Shown piece after piece: positions 21,832-33,096 of a DNA stretch of 64,000 bases. The translations under genes and the position numbers were made by a program. This DNA comes from Hypoxylon rubiginosum (lineage: Eukaryota > Ascomycota > Sordariomycetes > Xylariales > Hypoxylaceae), in NCBI GenBank assembly GCA_902806565.1, contig CADCXA010000037.1, positions 558,001 to 622,000 of the forward strand. The letters run 5' to 3'. A model generated the notes under the pieces. It ran no database searches. It was not told the origin of the DNA and was given only the letters and a program-made list of their open reading frames with translations. The first letter of the stretch is position 1, and the number at the start of each line of letters is the position of its first letter.

Positions 21832-24249
21832 ACACGGCCCAATCGATCGGCCCAAGCAACGAATGGAACCCCCACAACGGGAATGAGCTGATTGATAGTG
21901 TGTGCGCCATCATTCTACTTGCGCTGCGGGGCATCTCAGCTACGTCGTAACCCTGTCGTTTATCAAATTGCTTTAGCACGATCCCCAGGTACAGCTTTCC
22001 CTCGCCTCTATGAGCAGGCAATGCGGAACGATAAGAAGGTGGCTTCACTACTGTACGAATGCCGCGAGCTGAACTCTGCTTCTCACACAGAACGCGCCAA
22101 CAGATCACACATGACTCTAATCTAAGCTGTACCACGTTTGCCTTTGCGCAGTCGTGACTACTAGATTGGAACTTGACGTCGGACAGACACAGACTCGGAA
22201 TTATACGATAGGTCACACGAAGTTGTTAAGCCAGCTAAAAATAAAAGAAGGTACACGTCGAAAGCCTTTCAAGGAGCACCGTGATGCACTTGAGAATCCT
22301 TCTCCACGCAGGAATGCAATAGCGATCGGCCACATGATTCAGCTACTCGAATTAATTTAACCAACCGACGATGCCTATGACGGAAGAGGAGCTTCAAAAT
22401 GCTGCTCGTGGTGGATGGTTCTCCTGCAGCAGTGCTCATTGGTCCGACCGATGAACTCAAGCGACTTGAGAATCCATGGTTGGGATGTCCGATTCCAGGC
22501 CGAAGCTCGTTGCCGTCAAGCGCACAGAAGCCCGCGCCTTTACTACCTATTTAGCCTCTTCAAGCCAGAGCACTCAGAATATCACAGACCTCACTACTCC
22601 ACGACAAAACTCGAAGACTTGACCGCTGTGTGATGTAACTGAGGTGCCTAGTGACACTCTCATCTAGTGACAGATCTCGAACTGTAACCTCGAGATCACC
22701 ATCGACTACCATCCAAAGTCCAAACCTTTGCCAGCCGATCCAAAGCGGGTGAAGCGGACATTACAATACCCCGTGGTCGCGGTCCATGATGTTTTCTTTG
22801 GGGTCCATTCATGAAACCTCCCGAACAGGCGGGGGTCCGTGGGGGCGGAATCCTTCATGGATCGCTGCCCAACTTGATAGAGATTAGAGCAAGGTCGGCC
22901 TCATAAACTTCGATATTCAATAGCTGTATTTTGCTCCTGCGGGCGGTCCAAAATTTGAGGGGGCCGAGATGCGGGGGTCGGGGGTCGTAAGCAAGTAAGC
23001 TGAGACTCGGAATACAACTTGGGTCAAAGAAGATACACTCGTTCATTGAGAGTAGCTTCTCATGAAACTTGTCGCGCGGCATTCTAGAGTCCGCTCCAAG
23101 GAAACTATTCCCATAGCCAGCACGTTTATTTTCTCTCTCGAAAATAACTTGTCCTTTTATCCGATACCTTGTCAACCTTTTCAGGGTTTCCCCTCTCCTT
23201 TACTACTACTAGTTCACCTCACAATATATCAAAGCTGAACACCGGGGTCGACGGAGTGAGCTGCAGCGAGCAGTGGTTCAGATCACTGTAGGTAGTCCAG
23301 AACGGGGCGGGACACGCAAAATCCATGTTACCACCCCACAATATCCGATATTCCTATGGTTTCGTGTTACCTGGAGCGTCGCCAACTCATTACGCAGTCT
23401 TGGTGCGCGATTTGCGCATCCACACTGCTTCAGATCAGCACACTGCGATGGGCCAGAAGGGGGGGTGTCACAACGCTGACCAAGTGCATCCTGAACCAGA
23501 AGAACCATACCGCTACCGTGCAGAAGGGAGTACCGTTTACCGCGAGTCGTCCCGCGCCAATTATGCGGTTGCAAGTGGTGACACAAGACGCCCGCTAGGC
23601 GTTGCAGTGCATTGGAGTGGATGATATGCAATCTTACATGCGTATACAAGACAACAGCTTGCGAGCTTGGACAGGTATTTATCCATCAGGTGGTTGGGTA
23701 TCTGACACACAAGCTAGAAACGCGGCTACCTGAACCCTTAATATTGAGATAAATCGTATCAGATTCATCGGGGCAGGGCGTAGAGTCGTAGTAGTAGTCA
23801 ACGCTTTTTCCGCACCCGCTCTGCCGCTTTGGCAATTCTGGACGAACGTAGGTCAGCCACATATTTACGGAGAAGTCCCCTGTTTTTTTATTTATTTATT
23901 TCCATCTCAGTCAGGTCTACCTCCTTACAGCCGAACCGCCACGTGAGACATGCGTGTCTCACTCTACTGCCGAAGTGGGAGTACGAGCTAGCCACACATA
24001 ATGGGCATTCTCATCAAGTACAAATCTCGCGGTTAGTGATGGGATCTCCTGGATTAGGACCTCTTTCTTCCTGAACCCGGCGAACCGGTGAGCGCTCAGC
24101 ATTGGCCCCTCCCCCCTAGGACCTCAGGTCGGCCGACTGGCCGGAGATTACTATAGTAGTAAGCAACGAGGTTAACAAACGGGGAGCTATCAGATCTTTA
24201 AAGGCTGCATACCAACAGACCTACAGATACAAGATCCCGGCGGCTTGTA

Positions 24250-24271
24250 TCCGCTTCGGGTCCGCTTCGGG
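24250..24271. repeat. 11-bp tandem duplication (TCCGCTTCGGG x2)
   Basis: Two perfect adjacent copies lie in non-coding DNA. Confidence 0.85.
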
Positions 24272-25314
24272 TTAATGCGACGGAATCAAGGCAGTCAGTC
24301 AATGCATCAAATGAACTTCGCTTTCGGTTTTATCAATCAGGGCTATCGGATCACTTACCTGTTCGCCTTACCGATGTGGAGGGAGGTACCGACAGGCGTA
24401 CGCGACATGCGCGTCGCAATGCGCAATGCGGCAGCAGCCTAAGCCGGGCAAGGAACCTTTTTCTTCTTCTTCTTGCTATGTATCTATCGCCCATGCGATG
24501 CTGTACCTATCCCCCTCCTACTATGTAGGTAGGTCCAAGCTTCATACCACGACTTCATCTCGATGGGAGCTCTCTTATTGGTTAGCATGCAGACCAGCCG
24601 GCATGAGTGACGCAGGAGTTTCTGCGTCCGTCTACACACCTCGACCCTACATTAGGGTTAGGTACCTACCTACGTCCTACATCGTCAATACTTCATGCAG
24701 CGCTTGGTTGGACAATGCCCTCCACCCCAAGAGTTAAGAAGAGAAAGAAAGGAAAAAAAAACTTTTTTGTTCCACTTGGCCACGGGCCGAGAGACGCATA
24801 GTAAGCTGGCTATATGTCGGCATCTATCCCTTGAGATTATATCTCTACATTTATTAAAAAATTAAAAAATCTTAAAAAAAAGCCTTCAATATCTCACATG
24901 AGAACCAGTCTCGTATACCTACCTAGGTAGCTAGACTGGGGTAAAACAAAACGTTCCGCGATGGTATATCAGCAGTAATGCAGCTGGTGCACGTGTTCTA
25001 AAGAGACGAAACGAAACCATACGACATACGCCAACCATGCCATGCATTTGTCGCCTACCGCCCGCTGTCACTCACACCGGTCCTTGATATTTCTCCCCCT
25101 TCCCTGCCGATGATCGTTATATGTAGGTATATGTATGTCTGTGTAACCATACACGTCTGATATCATTTTTTTTTCTGTTTTTTTATATACGTTGCCCCGG
25201 TTCGTCTCCTTACGAGTAGCTACAACAACGTTCCGTTCCGTCCTACCCACCCATTATCTACCTACCTCCTATGAAGATGTAGGTACCTAACGTTAAGTCT
25301 ACCTTACCAATCTA

Positions 25315-25338
25315 ACCTACCTACCTACCTACCTACCT
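25315..25338. repeat. (ACCT)6 microsatellite
   Basis: Six perfect ACCT units occur, with single TACC/GGTA steps scattered for 250 bp around them. The unit is the half-site of the TACCTAGGTA palindrome found elsewhere in the window. Confidence 0.9.
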
Positions 25339-26736
25339 CGTGATAGATCTCCGTCCCTCCGCTCGGGCGTGCGCTTCTTCGGTAACTCCTTATAGGAAGT
25401 TTTTCGTGGTTGCAATGAGGAACTTTGAAACGGGGAGAATCAGGCCGAAGAACCACTCTTATTACCGTAGATGCATAAAACACATACATTAGGTAGGTAC
25501 CTACCTTAGAACCTACCTCCTTATACTGTATATATATGACATATGACATATGACCGCTGACTCTCCTGAGCGATCACGTACGGGGGCTTATAAATGCCTA
25601 CCTGCCTAGATGGAAAACTTGGAAGTTGGCATAAGTCCAGAAGAAGTTAGGATATGAAAACTCTCCTTAAGGCGAAAGAAAAAAAGAAAAAAGAAAAACC
25701 ACACCCCGGACTTCGAAACCTTGTTGCATATCTTTAAAACCCTAGCAGCTGGGGACCCCGGCGGTAGATCATGGAGATGAGATTTTCTTTTATCTATGTA
25801 CTTCCGTAACGGCCGCACACCCTCTTAAAACCCTTAATGAGGGTCGACGCATGTATATATCCGCGTCACCTGTTCCAAAACTCGGGCTCCGAACGGGGCC
25901 GTCTTACAAGTAGGTGAGGTTATGTTCCTCTCTCTCACCTAAGATTCCCCGAACGCGCCCTTCCGTCTACTCTCGCAAGGCTAAAGTGCCCTGCCCTATA
26001 TTCGTGCAGTCTAACACACACACACTAGTTTGACTACATTGTGTAACCTACGATCATGAGGTACATAGGTAGCTGAGAAGAAGAAAAACTGGAGTCACAT
26101 TTGTGCGACAACGACAACGACTTGTTTCGATTATTCATACACTACATAGATTTTCTTGCTTTGAGAGGAGAACGAAGAAAAAATACTATAGAGTGTGGCG
26201 GCAGCATTGCCGAGCTTCTCTTATTATAATAACAAGCCCAAAACAAGGAATTAGCCTCCCCCTTTTTTTTCTCCCCCATTGACCCCCCTTTTTCCGTCCC
26301 GTCCCTCTTCTCCCCTCCTTTTCCGCCGCAAGGAGGGAAAAAACCAATGTCAGCCGTAGCGGTACTTGTCGGATCCCAGACAGGGGAGCTCCATTTGACT
26401 GAGAACGACAAGACCTTCCAAATCATGTACAGTGTGGTGCTTCACAAGAATATATGTCCAGTTGAGAAGAGAAGTTCGAGGATTATGAAAAAGACACGAG
26501 TAGTAAACAGAGAAAAAGACAAAAAAAGTAGAACTTCAGTGGTATCCTCCCTTTGCCCTGTGACGCCATGCTTTTTTGATTCTCTGGGAGCCTCCTAAAC
26601 CGTAACTTTTTTTTATCGTAGACACTCATGTACCTTATGCATGACCTCCCAAAAGAATTAAAGAAAAAAGAAGAGGAAAACTCGCCCAGTTTGGTTTCCC
26701 GATTTAATTTGGACGTAAATACCACGAAGCGCCTGT

Positions 26737-29700
26737 TTATGTGGACCACTTGGAGAAGTCGATGCTTTCGACTAGTGAGTCTAGCCCGTTGGCGGTCATG
26801 ATCTCGGTATTATCTGTCGTCGCGGTAGACAGCATAGAGGAGCGGTGAGAGTGGGTGTTTTGTTCGCTCGAAGCGGTAAAGAATGTGGCGACAGAGGATC
26901 GCCGGAGGCTGCTGAAGCTGTCGCGAACCGAGTTGCCTGACCTTGCCGCTTCTAATTGCGCAGCAGTGGTTGTCGTAGGTGTGGGACCGTGGCCTAGAGC
27001 GGTCCCTGGTGGCGAAGGCGTCGGCCCATGAGGCATCTTCGGCCCGTACTTCTCACGGAGCCTCTTGATTTCCCTTAGTCGATTGCGCCACGGTGAGATG
27101 TGTTCACCACCGCCTTCCCGATGAGCCCAGACCAGTGAGAACACCGACGCGTTCAAGGCTAAGAGGCGAATAAAATCGGGCAGGGCTTTCAAGCTCACGA
27201 TTTTCGTCTCGGAAGCTGGTGAGATCTCGGGGAAGCCAGGTTTGCTCATTAGGCGGACCTTATAAAACGATTCCTCCACGTCTTTCGGCGTCCTCTGCCT
27301 AGTAGCGACGAACGAAGCACGCGATTCGGGAGTGATTACAATGTTGACAAAATTGAATTCCGAAGGGAACGTGTCAAACCTGAAGGGCAAGCCAGAATCG
27401 TTGAAAATAATATTGACAAAATCGTTTCCAATGTGACGCTTCTTCATTGTGCACTGAGGGTCGTGATCCAAATTCGTTGGCATCTGTGTCGTGACGTGGA
27501 ACATGATTTCCGTGACCCTATCTCTCCAGCAGAACGTATACTGACCATCAGTGTCGTATTGCCGGTCCAGTCCTTGGGTATTGAATGTGGCACCGTTCAG
27601 CTTAGTTAACGTACCCAAGCCGTTGAGGAATTCCACGTAATCGCCACTGCCCGTTACGTTGGCTAAGATTTCTGACTCGTTTGTTTGATTCTCTCCGATA
27701 TATATCACGCCTACTTTGTGACCGTCTACCGTTGAGTTGTGGTCGAACATTCTAATAGCTCTGTTGACCGTGTCGTCGTCAGGAAGTGGGATAGGACGCG
27801 AGAGATCACTTCCCTGAGGCATAGAGGATAAGAGCTGCACTAGTAGATGATTCGGGAGGACGCTATTCGTAGAACCCGCATAGCCATCTCTCGCGCTTTC
27901 ATTCATAGGGCGTTGATGTGCTGGGGGTGGTCGGAAAAGCTCTCTAATAGTATAAGACGACGTCCCGGACGGTTGCCGCTTCGTGATCTGGGCCCAACCG
28001 GTAGCAGTGGCCTGCTCAATTGTAACAATGGCATTTCCGATCAACCACCTCTTCTTCAGTATCTCCCCGAACCTGTCAGTGGTGAATAAAGGGTCTGCCG
28101 CAGATTCGTCGACGTCCGCGTATGTGACCCGTTGCATGAGATCCATTGTAAGCTGTGCTTGCTCTTCCGAGACTTGCGAGCCATCAACATCTGTAAATAG
28201 GTTCTTCGCAATCCAACCCACGTGGTTTGCGCGATCTGGAAGCTTCAGAGCCAGGAACCAGAATACTATGACGTGGTATGCTAGCGTGTAGACATACTGC
28301 GGCAGATCATCCGGTGCATTTGGATGAGACGGAGCCTCGCCCGCAGTTGGGAGCGATGGGTCGCTATTCGTACTGAACCTATACGCCTGTTTCCTCCCTC
28401 GTACGTATTGTAGATATCGGAAGGAAATTCCAAAGACAATACGATACTCGTCCTCTCGAAAGTTGGCGTATAGAGAAGGAAGCCTGCTAAGACAGGCTAG
28501 AAACTCTAGGATATGCATGGCAACATGTGGCTGAGTGATGATCTGCGCCATCTTCTGGAGAATGGTAACCAGAGCCTTGCCTGCCGAGGAGGGAAGCTCA
28601 TGACAGCATATTGTTAGCGCGTGGATGCAGCATTTGGCACTTCGTTCCCACGTCGCTATGCCATGCACGAATGCACGAACGATCTCATCTTCCTCGGCCT
28701 TCTGGAAATGTTGATGATAGCTAAGAACCATGGTCAATGAATGGAACAAGCAGATTGCAACGTCGGCTCGGCGCAGCCCGTAGGCACTTGGAGGCTCCTG
28801 AAAGTTGTTCATCTTGATCTGCTCACAAATGACTCGTCTCAGTTCTTGGATCTGCGGTATAGCATTGAGGAAAATAGCGTGGTTGCTCAACTGTGAAGGT
28901 AGGTGAACAAGAATAAAGCTGTAAACCTCCCAATCACAGCCCTGCCGTACCAAGTTCAGTATCGCGTCAAGCCATATCCCGGTCCGTAAGACGGCAGCTT
29001 GTGCCAAATCATCAGCTTCTGTAGTGTCGTTAGGAGTATAGCAGTAAAGCACAGTGCTTGCGGCTTGAGACGGTGCTTCGGGTAAAGCTTCCGCATCAGA
29101 GAGCACCCATAGTTGCTGATATGTACCTGCAGCCCATTTGCTGCCGCTTGCTGATCTCAAGGGATACCCCCGGTCTTGCAGCTGACCCTGTCCTAGCGAT
29201 ACTCCACGGGACGAACGGGCAGACCCGGCAGTCTCGGTTCTAGACGTTCTTCCACCGTACGCCGCCTCTTCGGCAATCTTGCGCGCTATTGACTCTTCGG
29301 TCCGGTATAAAGAATTAGCTAAACTACTCGTTTCCATATGCATCGTGACAAATACACGATTAGCCCAGTCGGCTCTTAACCGAAATAGCAGTTGCATTGC
29401 AGTGATGCGAGCATCCGTTTCGCTCAGATTCGACTCGACTATTGACACAAGAGCACGAAGTAGCCGCGTTGCTTTCGTAGCATCATAACTTAAGACGCGC
29501 AAGAAGATCTGCACATAGCCCCGCGCAACCACGTTGGAAGGAGATTGGTTGGCAATAGACCTCGAATGCTGGGCAGTTGACGGAGGCTCTGGGCCGTGAG
29601 AGAGCGAGGGAGATATGGGCGAGCGCAATCGACCATTCTCTATAATACCCCAGAGCGTACCAACTATATGACCAAAGAGATCGAGATTCGAGGTACTAGC

Positions 29701-31674
29701 AACGGTGGCGGAGAATGAGACGATTTCTCGTAATAACAGTATGTCTGTCTCTCCAGCCACATCTACTAGCAAGCGCATCATTAATTCCGGTATGAAGTCG
29801 GGGTCGAACTGATCATTAAGGAGCTCGATCATGTCATAAACCTCCGTAAAGGCTTGCAAGGCCCGCAGACGAACATCAGTCGACCGTTTTCTATCAGCTA
29901 GAAACGCATCCAACACCAGACTCAGATTCGTTTCCCAGAGGGGATCTGACGGGGAACAGCAGCGGAACTTCTTGAAATATTCGAGGACTAGCGTCGCCGC
30001 CGAGTCGGGAAGAGCAGTATGGATTTTCGCAAAGAACATAACACAATCTTGTCTTTGAACAAGAGGATTAGTTTGTTCTAGCTGTACACTTTCCGGCTTT
30101 TGGCCGCCATTGTCTGATGGATCCGAAGACACGCCCTCCTGCTTCGGAATGATTGCACTATTCTCGTCCAGGAGTATGCCCTCAAGTCGACGTATCAACT
30201 TCGCTAGCTCCCGAGCTAGCATGCTCTCGGACGAGTCGATATCGCCCGAGCCTAAGAGAGACGGCAGGGTATTCTCGTCTTTAGCAAGCAGTGTGATAAC
30301 AGCCTCGGCACATGTAACCACGATATCAAAGATCGGAGTCCAGTCTTCATCGATAAGCATGTTGTTGATATTGCCCTGGCTATCGCAGAATAGTGCGTTC
30401 GCTAACCGTAAAATATCGAGGTGGATCTTCCAAGCAGATGTAGATTTGACCACCGTAGACAAGCCGTCGACTAAAAGGCCATATGGAACTGTGGGATATC
30501 CCTTCTCGGAACTCTTGGACACAAGCTTGTACAGAACGGATAGAGCACCCCTGACTTCTCGGACGACCTCCTTTTTCTTATCCGCGTTCGTAGGAAGACT
30601 CGCCAAAACATCCAGAAGTAGCCTCACAGTAGCCTGTCCATTGTGTGACCGACAAAGCATGCCGATGGTATGCCACGCATCCTTTTGAAGATTGGGAACG
30701 AGGCAATGGATAGAGCAGAGAACTTGGACGCAGCTCTTCAATTTGTCCCCAGGAATCGCCCCAAATGTCACGATAGCATCCATGACGCTGATACATGCCT
30801 GCAAGTCTTCTTCGACGCTAGTGTTCATGCAAATATCTAGCAACACGTCGATCAAAACTTCGGCAGCATCATCATTGGCGACATTGAAGTTGAACTTGAT
30901 CACGTCGGTGACGAAGCCGAATAGATCCGCAAAATGCCTGTCTTCTCCAGTTACCAACCCCTTTCCCTTCATTCGCGACCCTTGCTTCTTCGCCGCACCT
31001 CTTGCCGCCCGTACTGCGTCGAATGCCTCCTCGAGCCATTTGGATAAGAGCGGAAATACGTCATATTCGAATCCAGATAGAGTACGGGCGTGGTTCGTCA
31101 AATCAACAAGGGCAGCGAGTTGTAGATGAAAGTCTTCGGGATTTGCATCAGCAGATATAGTCTGAAAATATTCGTATCGCTCGAGGTCGGTTGATGAAGC
31201 ATGCTTGACACATTCCCTCAAAAGTTCCCAGCCGGAATATCGAGTCGCCTTGGGGTTAGTAGGGTCAACCAAGTCCTTCGCCGCGTACCAGATATCCAAG
31301 ACAGGGCTAAGAGGGTTGTCTGCGACAGCACGACGCAACGCATTAGCTGCAGCAACCCGCTCGTTCATCGACCCATCCTTCAACAGTTCGAACGACTCGG
31401 TATGCTGCGATAGACCACGGAAGACGGCTGGGGTAACGTTCAAGTGTTGGGCAATCTGCGCATTGATCGTAGGACCGGATGATTGTACTGGAGCGGGAGG
31501 AGGTTTGGTCAGCTTGGCAGCGCTACCAGCGAGGCCCTTGAAGACGCTGGCCAGGCCACTGGTGGGCTTCGAATCCTGTGGTGACGGGGTCTCATCTCCT
31601 GGTGATGGTGACATAGCTTCTATCTGCCGTTGTTCACCGGCCTTCCGGCCTAGAGAGACTACGCGACGAAACAT
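26737..31674 (-). CDS. TSC2: Tuberin homologue, GTPase-activating protein for Rheb
   Basis: The protein is 1645 aa from one uninterrupted exon. The N-terminal 1200 residues form a helical-repeat tuberin scaffold, including YCYTPNDTTEADDLAQAA-type middle motifs. The Rap/Ran-GAP domain covers about 1290-1530: DGHKVGVIYIGENQTNESEI, then GSGDYVEFLNGLG, then KKRHIGNDFVNIIFNDSG at about 1411-1428. N1417 in HIGND is the expected catalytic asparagine thumb. A Ser/Thr/Pro-rich tail of about 120 residues follows. With its partner TSC1 the family turns off Rheb and so restrains TORC1; TSC1 is not in this window. The start at 31674 (MFRRVVSLGRK) is the only suitable ATG, and the Pro-rich disordered first 70 residues are typical. 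The gene is divergent from CSE1. Plus-strand frames at 30110-30688, 30692-31129 and 31205-31699 are antisense shadows. Confidence 0.95.
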   Translation of the reverse strand: MFRRVVSLGRKAGEQRQIEAMSPSPGDETPSPQDSKPTSGLASVFKGLAGSAAKLTKPPPAPVQSSGPTINAQIAQHLNVTPAVFRGLSQHTESFELLKDGSMNERVAAANALRRAVADNPLSPVLDIWYAAKDLVDPTNPKATRYSGWELLRECVKHASSTDLERYEYFQTISADANPEDFHLQLAALVDLTNHARTLSGFEYDVFPLLSKWLEEAFDAVRAARGAAKKQGSRMKGKGLVTGEDRHFADLFGFVTDVIKFNFNVANDDAAEVLIDVLLDICMNTSVEEDLQACISVMDAIVTFGAIPGDKLKSCVQVLCSIHCLVPNLQKDAWHTIGMLCRSHNGQATVRLLLDVLASLPTNADKKKEVVREVRGALSVLYKLVSKSSEKGYPTVPYGLLVDGLSTVVKSTSAWKIHLDILRLANALFCDSQGNINNMLIDEDWTPIFDIVVTCAEAVITLLAKDENTLPSLLGSGDIDSSESMLARELAKLIRRLEGILLDENSAIIPKQEGVSSDPSDNGGQKPESVQLEQTNPLVQRQDCVMFFAKIHTALPDSAATLVLEYFKKFRCCSPSDPLWETNLSLVLDAFLADRKRSTDVRLRALQAFTEVYDMIELLNDQFDPDFIPELMMRLLVDVAGETDILLLREIVSFSATVASTSNLDLFGHIVGTLWGIIENGRLRSPISPSLSHGPEPPSTAQHSRSIANQSPSNVVARGYVQIFLRVLSYDATKATRLLRALVSIVESNLSETDARITAMQLLFRLRADWANRVFVTMHMETSSLANSLYRTEESIARKIAEEAAYGGRTSRTETAGSARSSRGVSLGQGQLQDRGYPLRSASGSKWAAGTYQQLWVLSDAEALPEAPSQAASTVLYCYTPNDTTEADDLAQAAVLRTGIWLDAILNLVRQGCDWEVYSFILVHLPSQLSNHAIFLNAIPQIQELRRVICEQIKMNNFQEPPSAYGLRRADVAICLFHSLTMVLSYHQHFQKAEEDEIVRAFVHGIATWERSAKCCIHALTICCHELPSSAGKALVTILQKMAQIITQPHVAMHILEFLACLSRLPSLYANFREDEYRIVFGISFRYLQYVRGRKQAYRFSTNSDPSLPTAGEAPSHPNAPDDLPQYVYTLAYHVIVFWFLALKLPDRANHVGWIAKNLFTDVDGSQVSEEQAQLTMDLMQRVTYADVDESAADPLFTTDRFGEILKKRWLIGNAIVTIEQATATGWAQITKRQPSGTSSYTIRELFRPPPAHQRPMNESARDGYAGSTNSVLPNHLLVQLLSSMPQGSDLSRPIPLPDDDTVNRAIRMFDHNSTVDGHKVGVIYIGENQTNESEILANVTGSGDYVEFLNGLGTLTKLNGATFNTQGLDRQYDTDGQYTFCWRDRVTEIMFHVTTQMPTNLDHDPQCTMKKRHIGNDFVNIIFNDSGLPFRFDTFPSEFNFVNIVITPESRASFVATRQRTPKDVEESFYKVRLMSKPGFPEISPASETKIVSLKALPDFIRLLALNASVFSLVWAHREGGGEHISPWRNRLREIKRLREKYGPKMPHGPTPSPPGTALGHGPTPTTTTAAQLEAARSGNSVRDSFSSLRRSSVATFFTASSEQNTHSHRSSMLSTATTDNTEIMTANGLDSLVESIDFSKWST

Positions 31675-33096
31675 GTCAGCTGCCGGACATATTCGCTAAT
31701 TTGTAGAAAGGGTCTTTGATCGTACGACCATGCAGTCATAAAAAAAAGCCCAGTACGAGTTTCAAGAGGTATGAATAATTATTGGAGCGATAGCGGAAGA
31801 TGACATGATGCATATGTGATAAGCAGGCAATCAGAAGACAAAGTGGACTTACAAGCAAATCGGGTCTTGCATAAGGGTGGGAATCACGATTAGAAGAAAA
31901 GAAAAGTGATACAAGAGGCCAAAAAGTCAAAGCATCCACCAAAGTGCAAAAAGCCGACCGACGTAGACGCGTGACTCTGTTTCGTAGGTAGTAGAGTAGT
32001 AGGCAGGCTTGCTCCAACTGGGTAAGTCCTCAAATCCTCAGATCTCAGCCCGGCCCTCTATCTTCAATCCCCTTACACCCTCTCTTCCTTAACCGTATAC
32101 CGTCTACCGTACAAATGATGATGATGACGACGATGGCGGTGGTATCGGCGGCACGAATGAACGCTTGCGGTGGGCTCTATTATAGATGGCTTTAGATCGT
32201 GGAACGTGGTAGTACATTGGGAAACACAGACTACGGAAAGTCGATGACAGATTCAGGGGGGAGATGCAAGTAGTTTGTTCCAAGCGTACGAAGTACATAC
32301 ATAAGAAAGATCTTGGTGGTAAGACTGTAAGCTTGGGGCACCTCTTTTTGGGGGGACATGTAGGTGAAGGAGGTTCGCAAAAAGGTAAAAGATTCCATTT
32401 CTCCACAATGACCGTTTTGGTGCTCATGCAGCATCCGCACCGTCTCTTTCTCCGTTCTAGCCAATAGATATCCCTGATGACGCCTTGCTGGACTCAGATT
32501 ATGTGACTTAGTCAGGTTAGTGTGCTATACTTTGTGCTAGGTAATAGACTAAAACATGCTAGAGCGCTGAAAGAACCTTAAGGTTGTGTTCTGGGTACAT
32601 ACATGAGCTTATCGCTTATCAGAACATACCTAAATAGATGTAGTACAGTCTAGCAGTCTGGCAGTACGTAGCTGATTTAAGCATATCGAACATATCGAAC
32701 CCCACCTGCCCACTACGGACGTTCGTGGATATATTCCCCTCCTTCAAATTTCAGATTAGATACCAAGGTACATCCCTGCGTACTATCAGCTCAAGCTCTC
32801 ATTTCTGTGTTTAACGCTTCAACGCACAGGCCACCTTAGTTAGTGCTATCCGTTGCCTCGTCGTCCAAACGGCCCCCGTCAGAGGCGTGCAATGTCAATA
32901 AAATAAAAAATTAGCAACAAGACTAGGCTGGCTACAGAGAGCTCAGCACCGATCACTAAAATCATCGAAGCACCCAAACACCAAACACCAAACCTTTCAC
33001 ACCTGCAACAAACTACGACAAACTGTTTACCTGAACGTCGTATAATACTGCACGCATATCTTCAACCCTCGGATTCAACAACCACCAGCAGCCATC
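31675..33096. other. Divergent promoter region between TSC2 and CSE1
   Basis: About 1.4 kb holds the two 5' regions. The last 200 bp before CSE1 are AC-rich and poor in G (repeated CACCAAACACCAAAC), typical of a fungal 5' UTR. A 9-bp tandem duplication (CATATCGAA x2) is at 32682-32699. The frames at 31736-32017 and 32104-32467 have no motif. Confidence 0.6.
32682..32699. repeat. 9-bp tandem duplication (CATATCGAA x2)
   Basis: Two perfect adjacent copies lie in the TSC2-CSE1 divergent spacer, about 400 bp upstream of the CSE1 start. Confidence 0.8.

Larger units (their letters stand above)
21832..26736. other. Gene-free region of about 4.9 kb
   Basis: No supported gene lies here. Frames such as 21779-22216 (-), 23278-23649 (-), 24426-24737 (+) and 26142-26426 (-) have no motif. 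Present are an 11-bp tandem duplication (24250-24271), TACCTAGGTA (24920-24929), an (ACCT)6 run (25315-25338), A/T-rich runs near 24850-24890, and C-rich tracts near 26250-26340. The part near 22.7-23.3 kb contains G-rich stretches and short imperfect inverted repeats that could be a transposon remnant, but I cannot assign one. Confidence 0.5.

Noticed and set aside
22700..23280. A possible transposon end (G-rich, short inverted repeats)
   Set aside because: The inverted matches are short and imperfect, there is no target-site duplication or transposase frame, and no second copy in the window.
30110..31699. Three long plus-strand frames opposite the TSC2 N-terminal half
   Set aside because: They are antisense shadows with no motif, start context or splice signals, and the minus frame is continuous over the whole gene.
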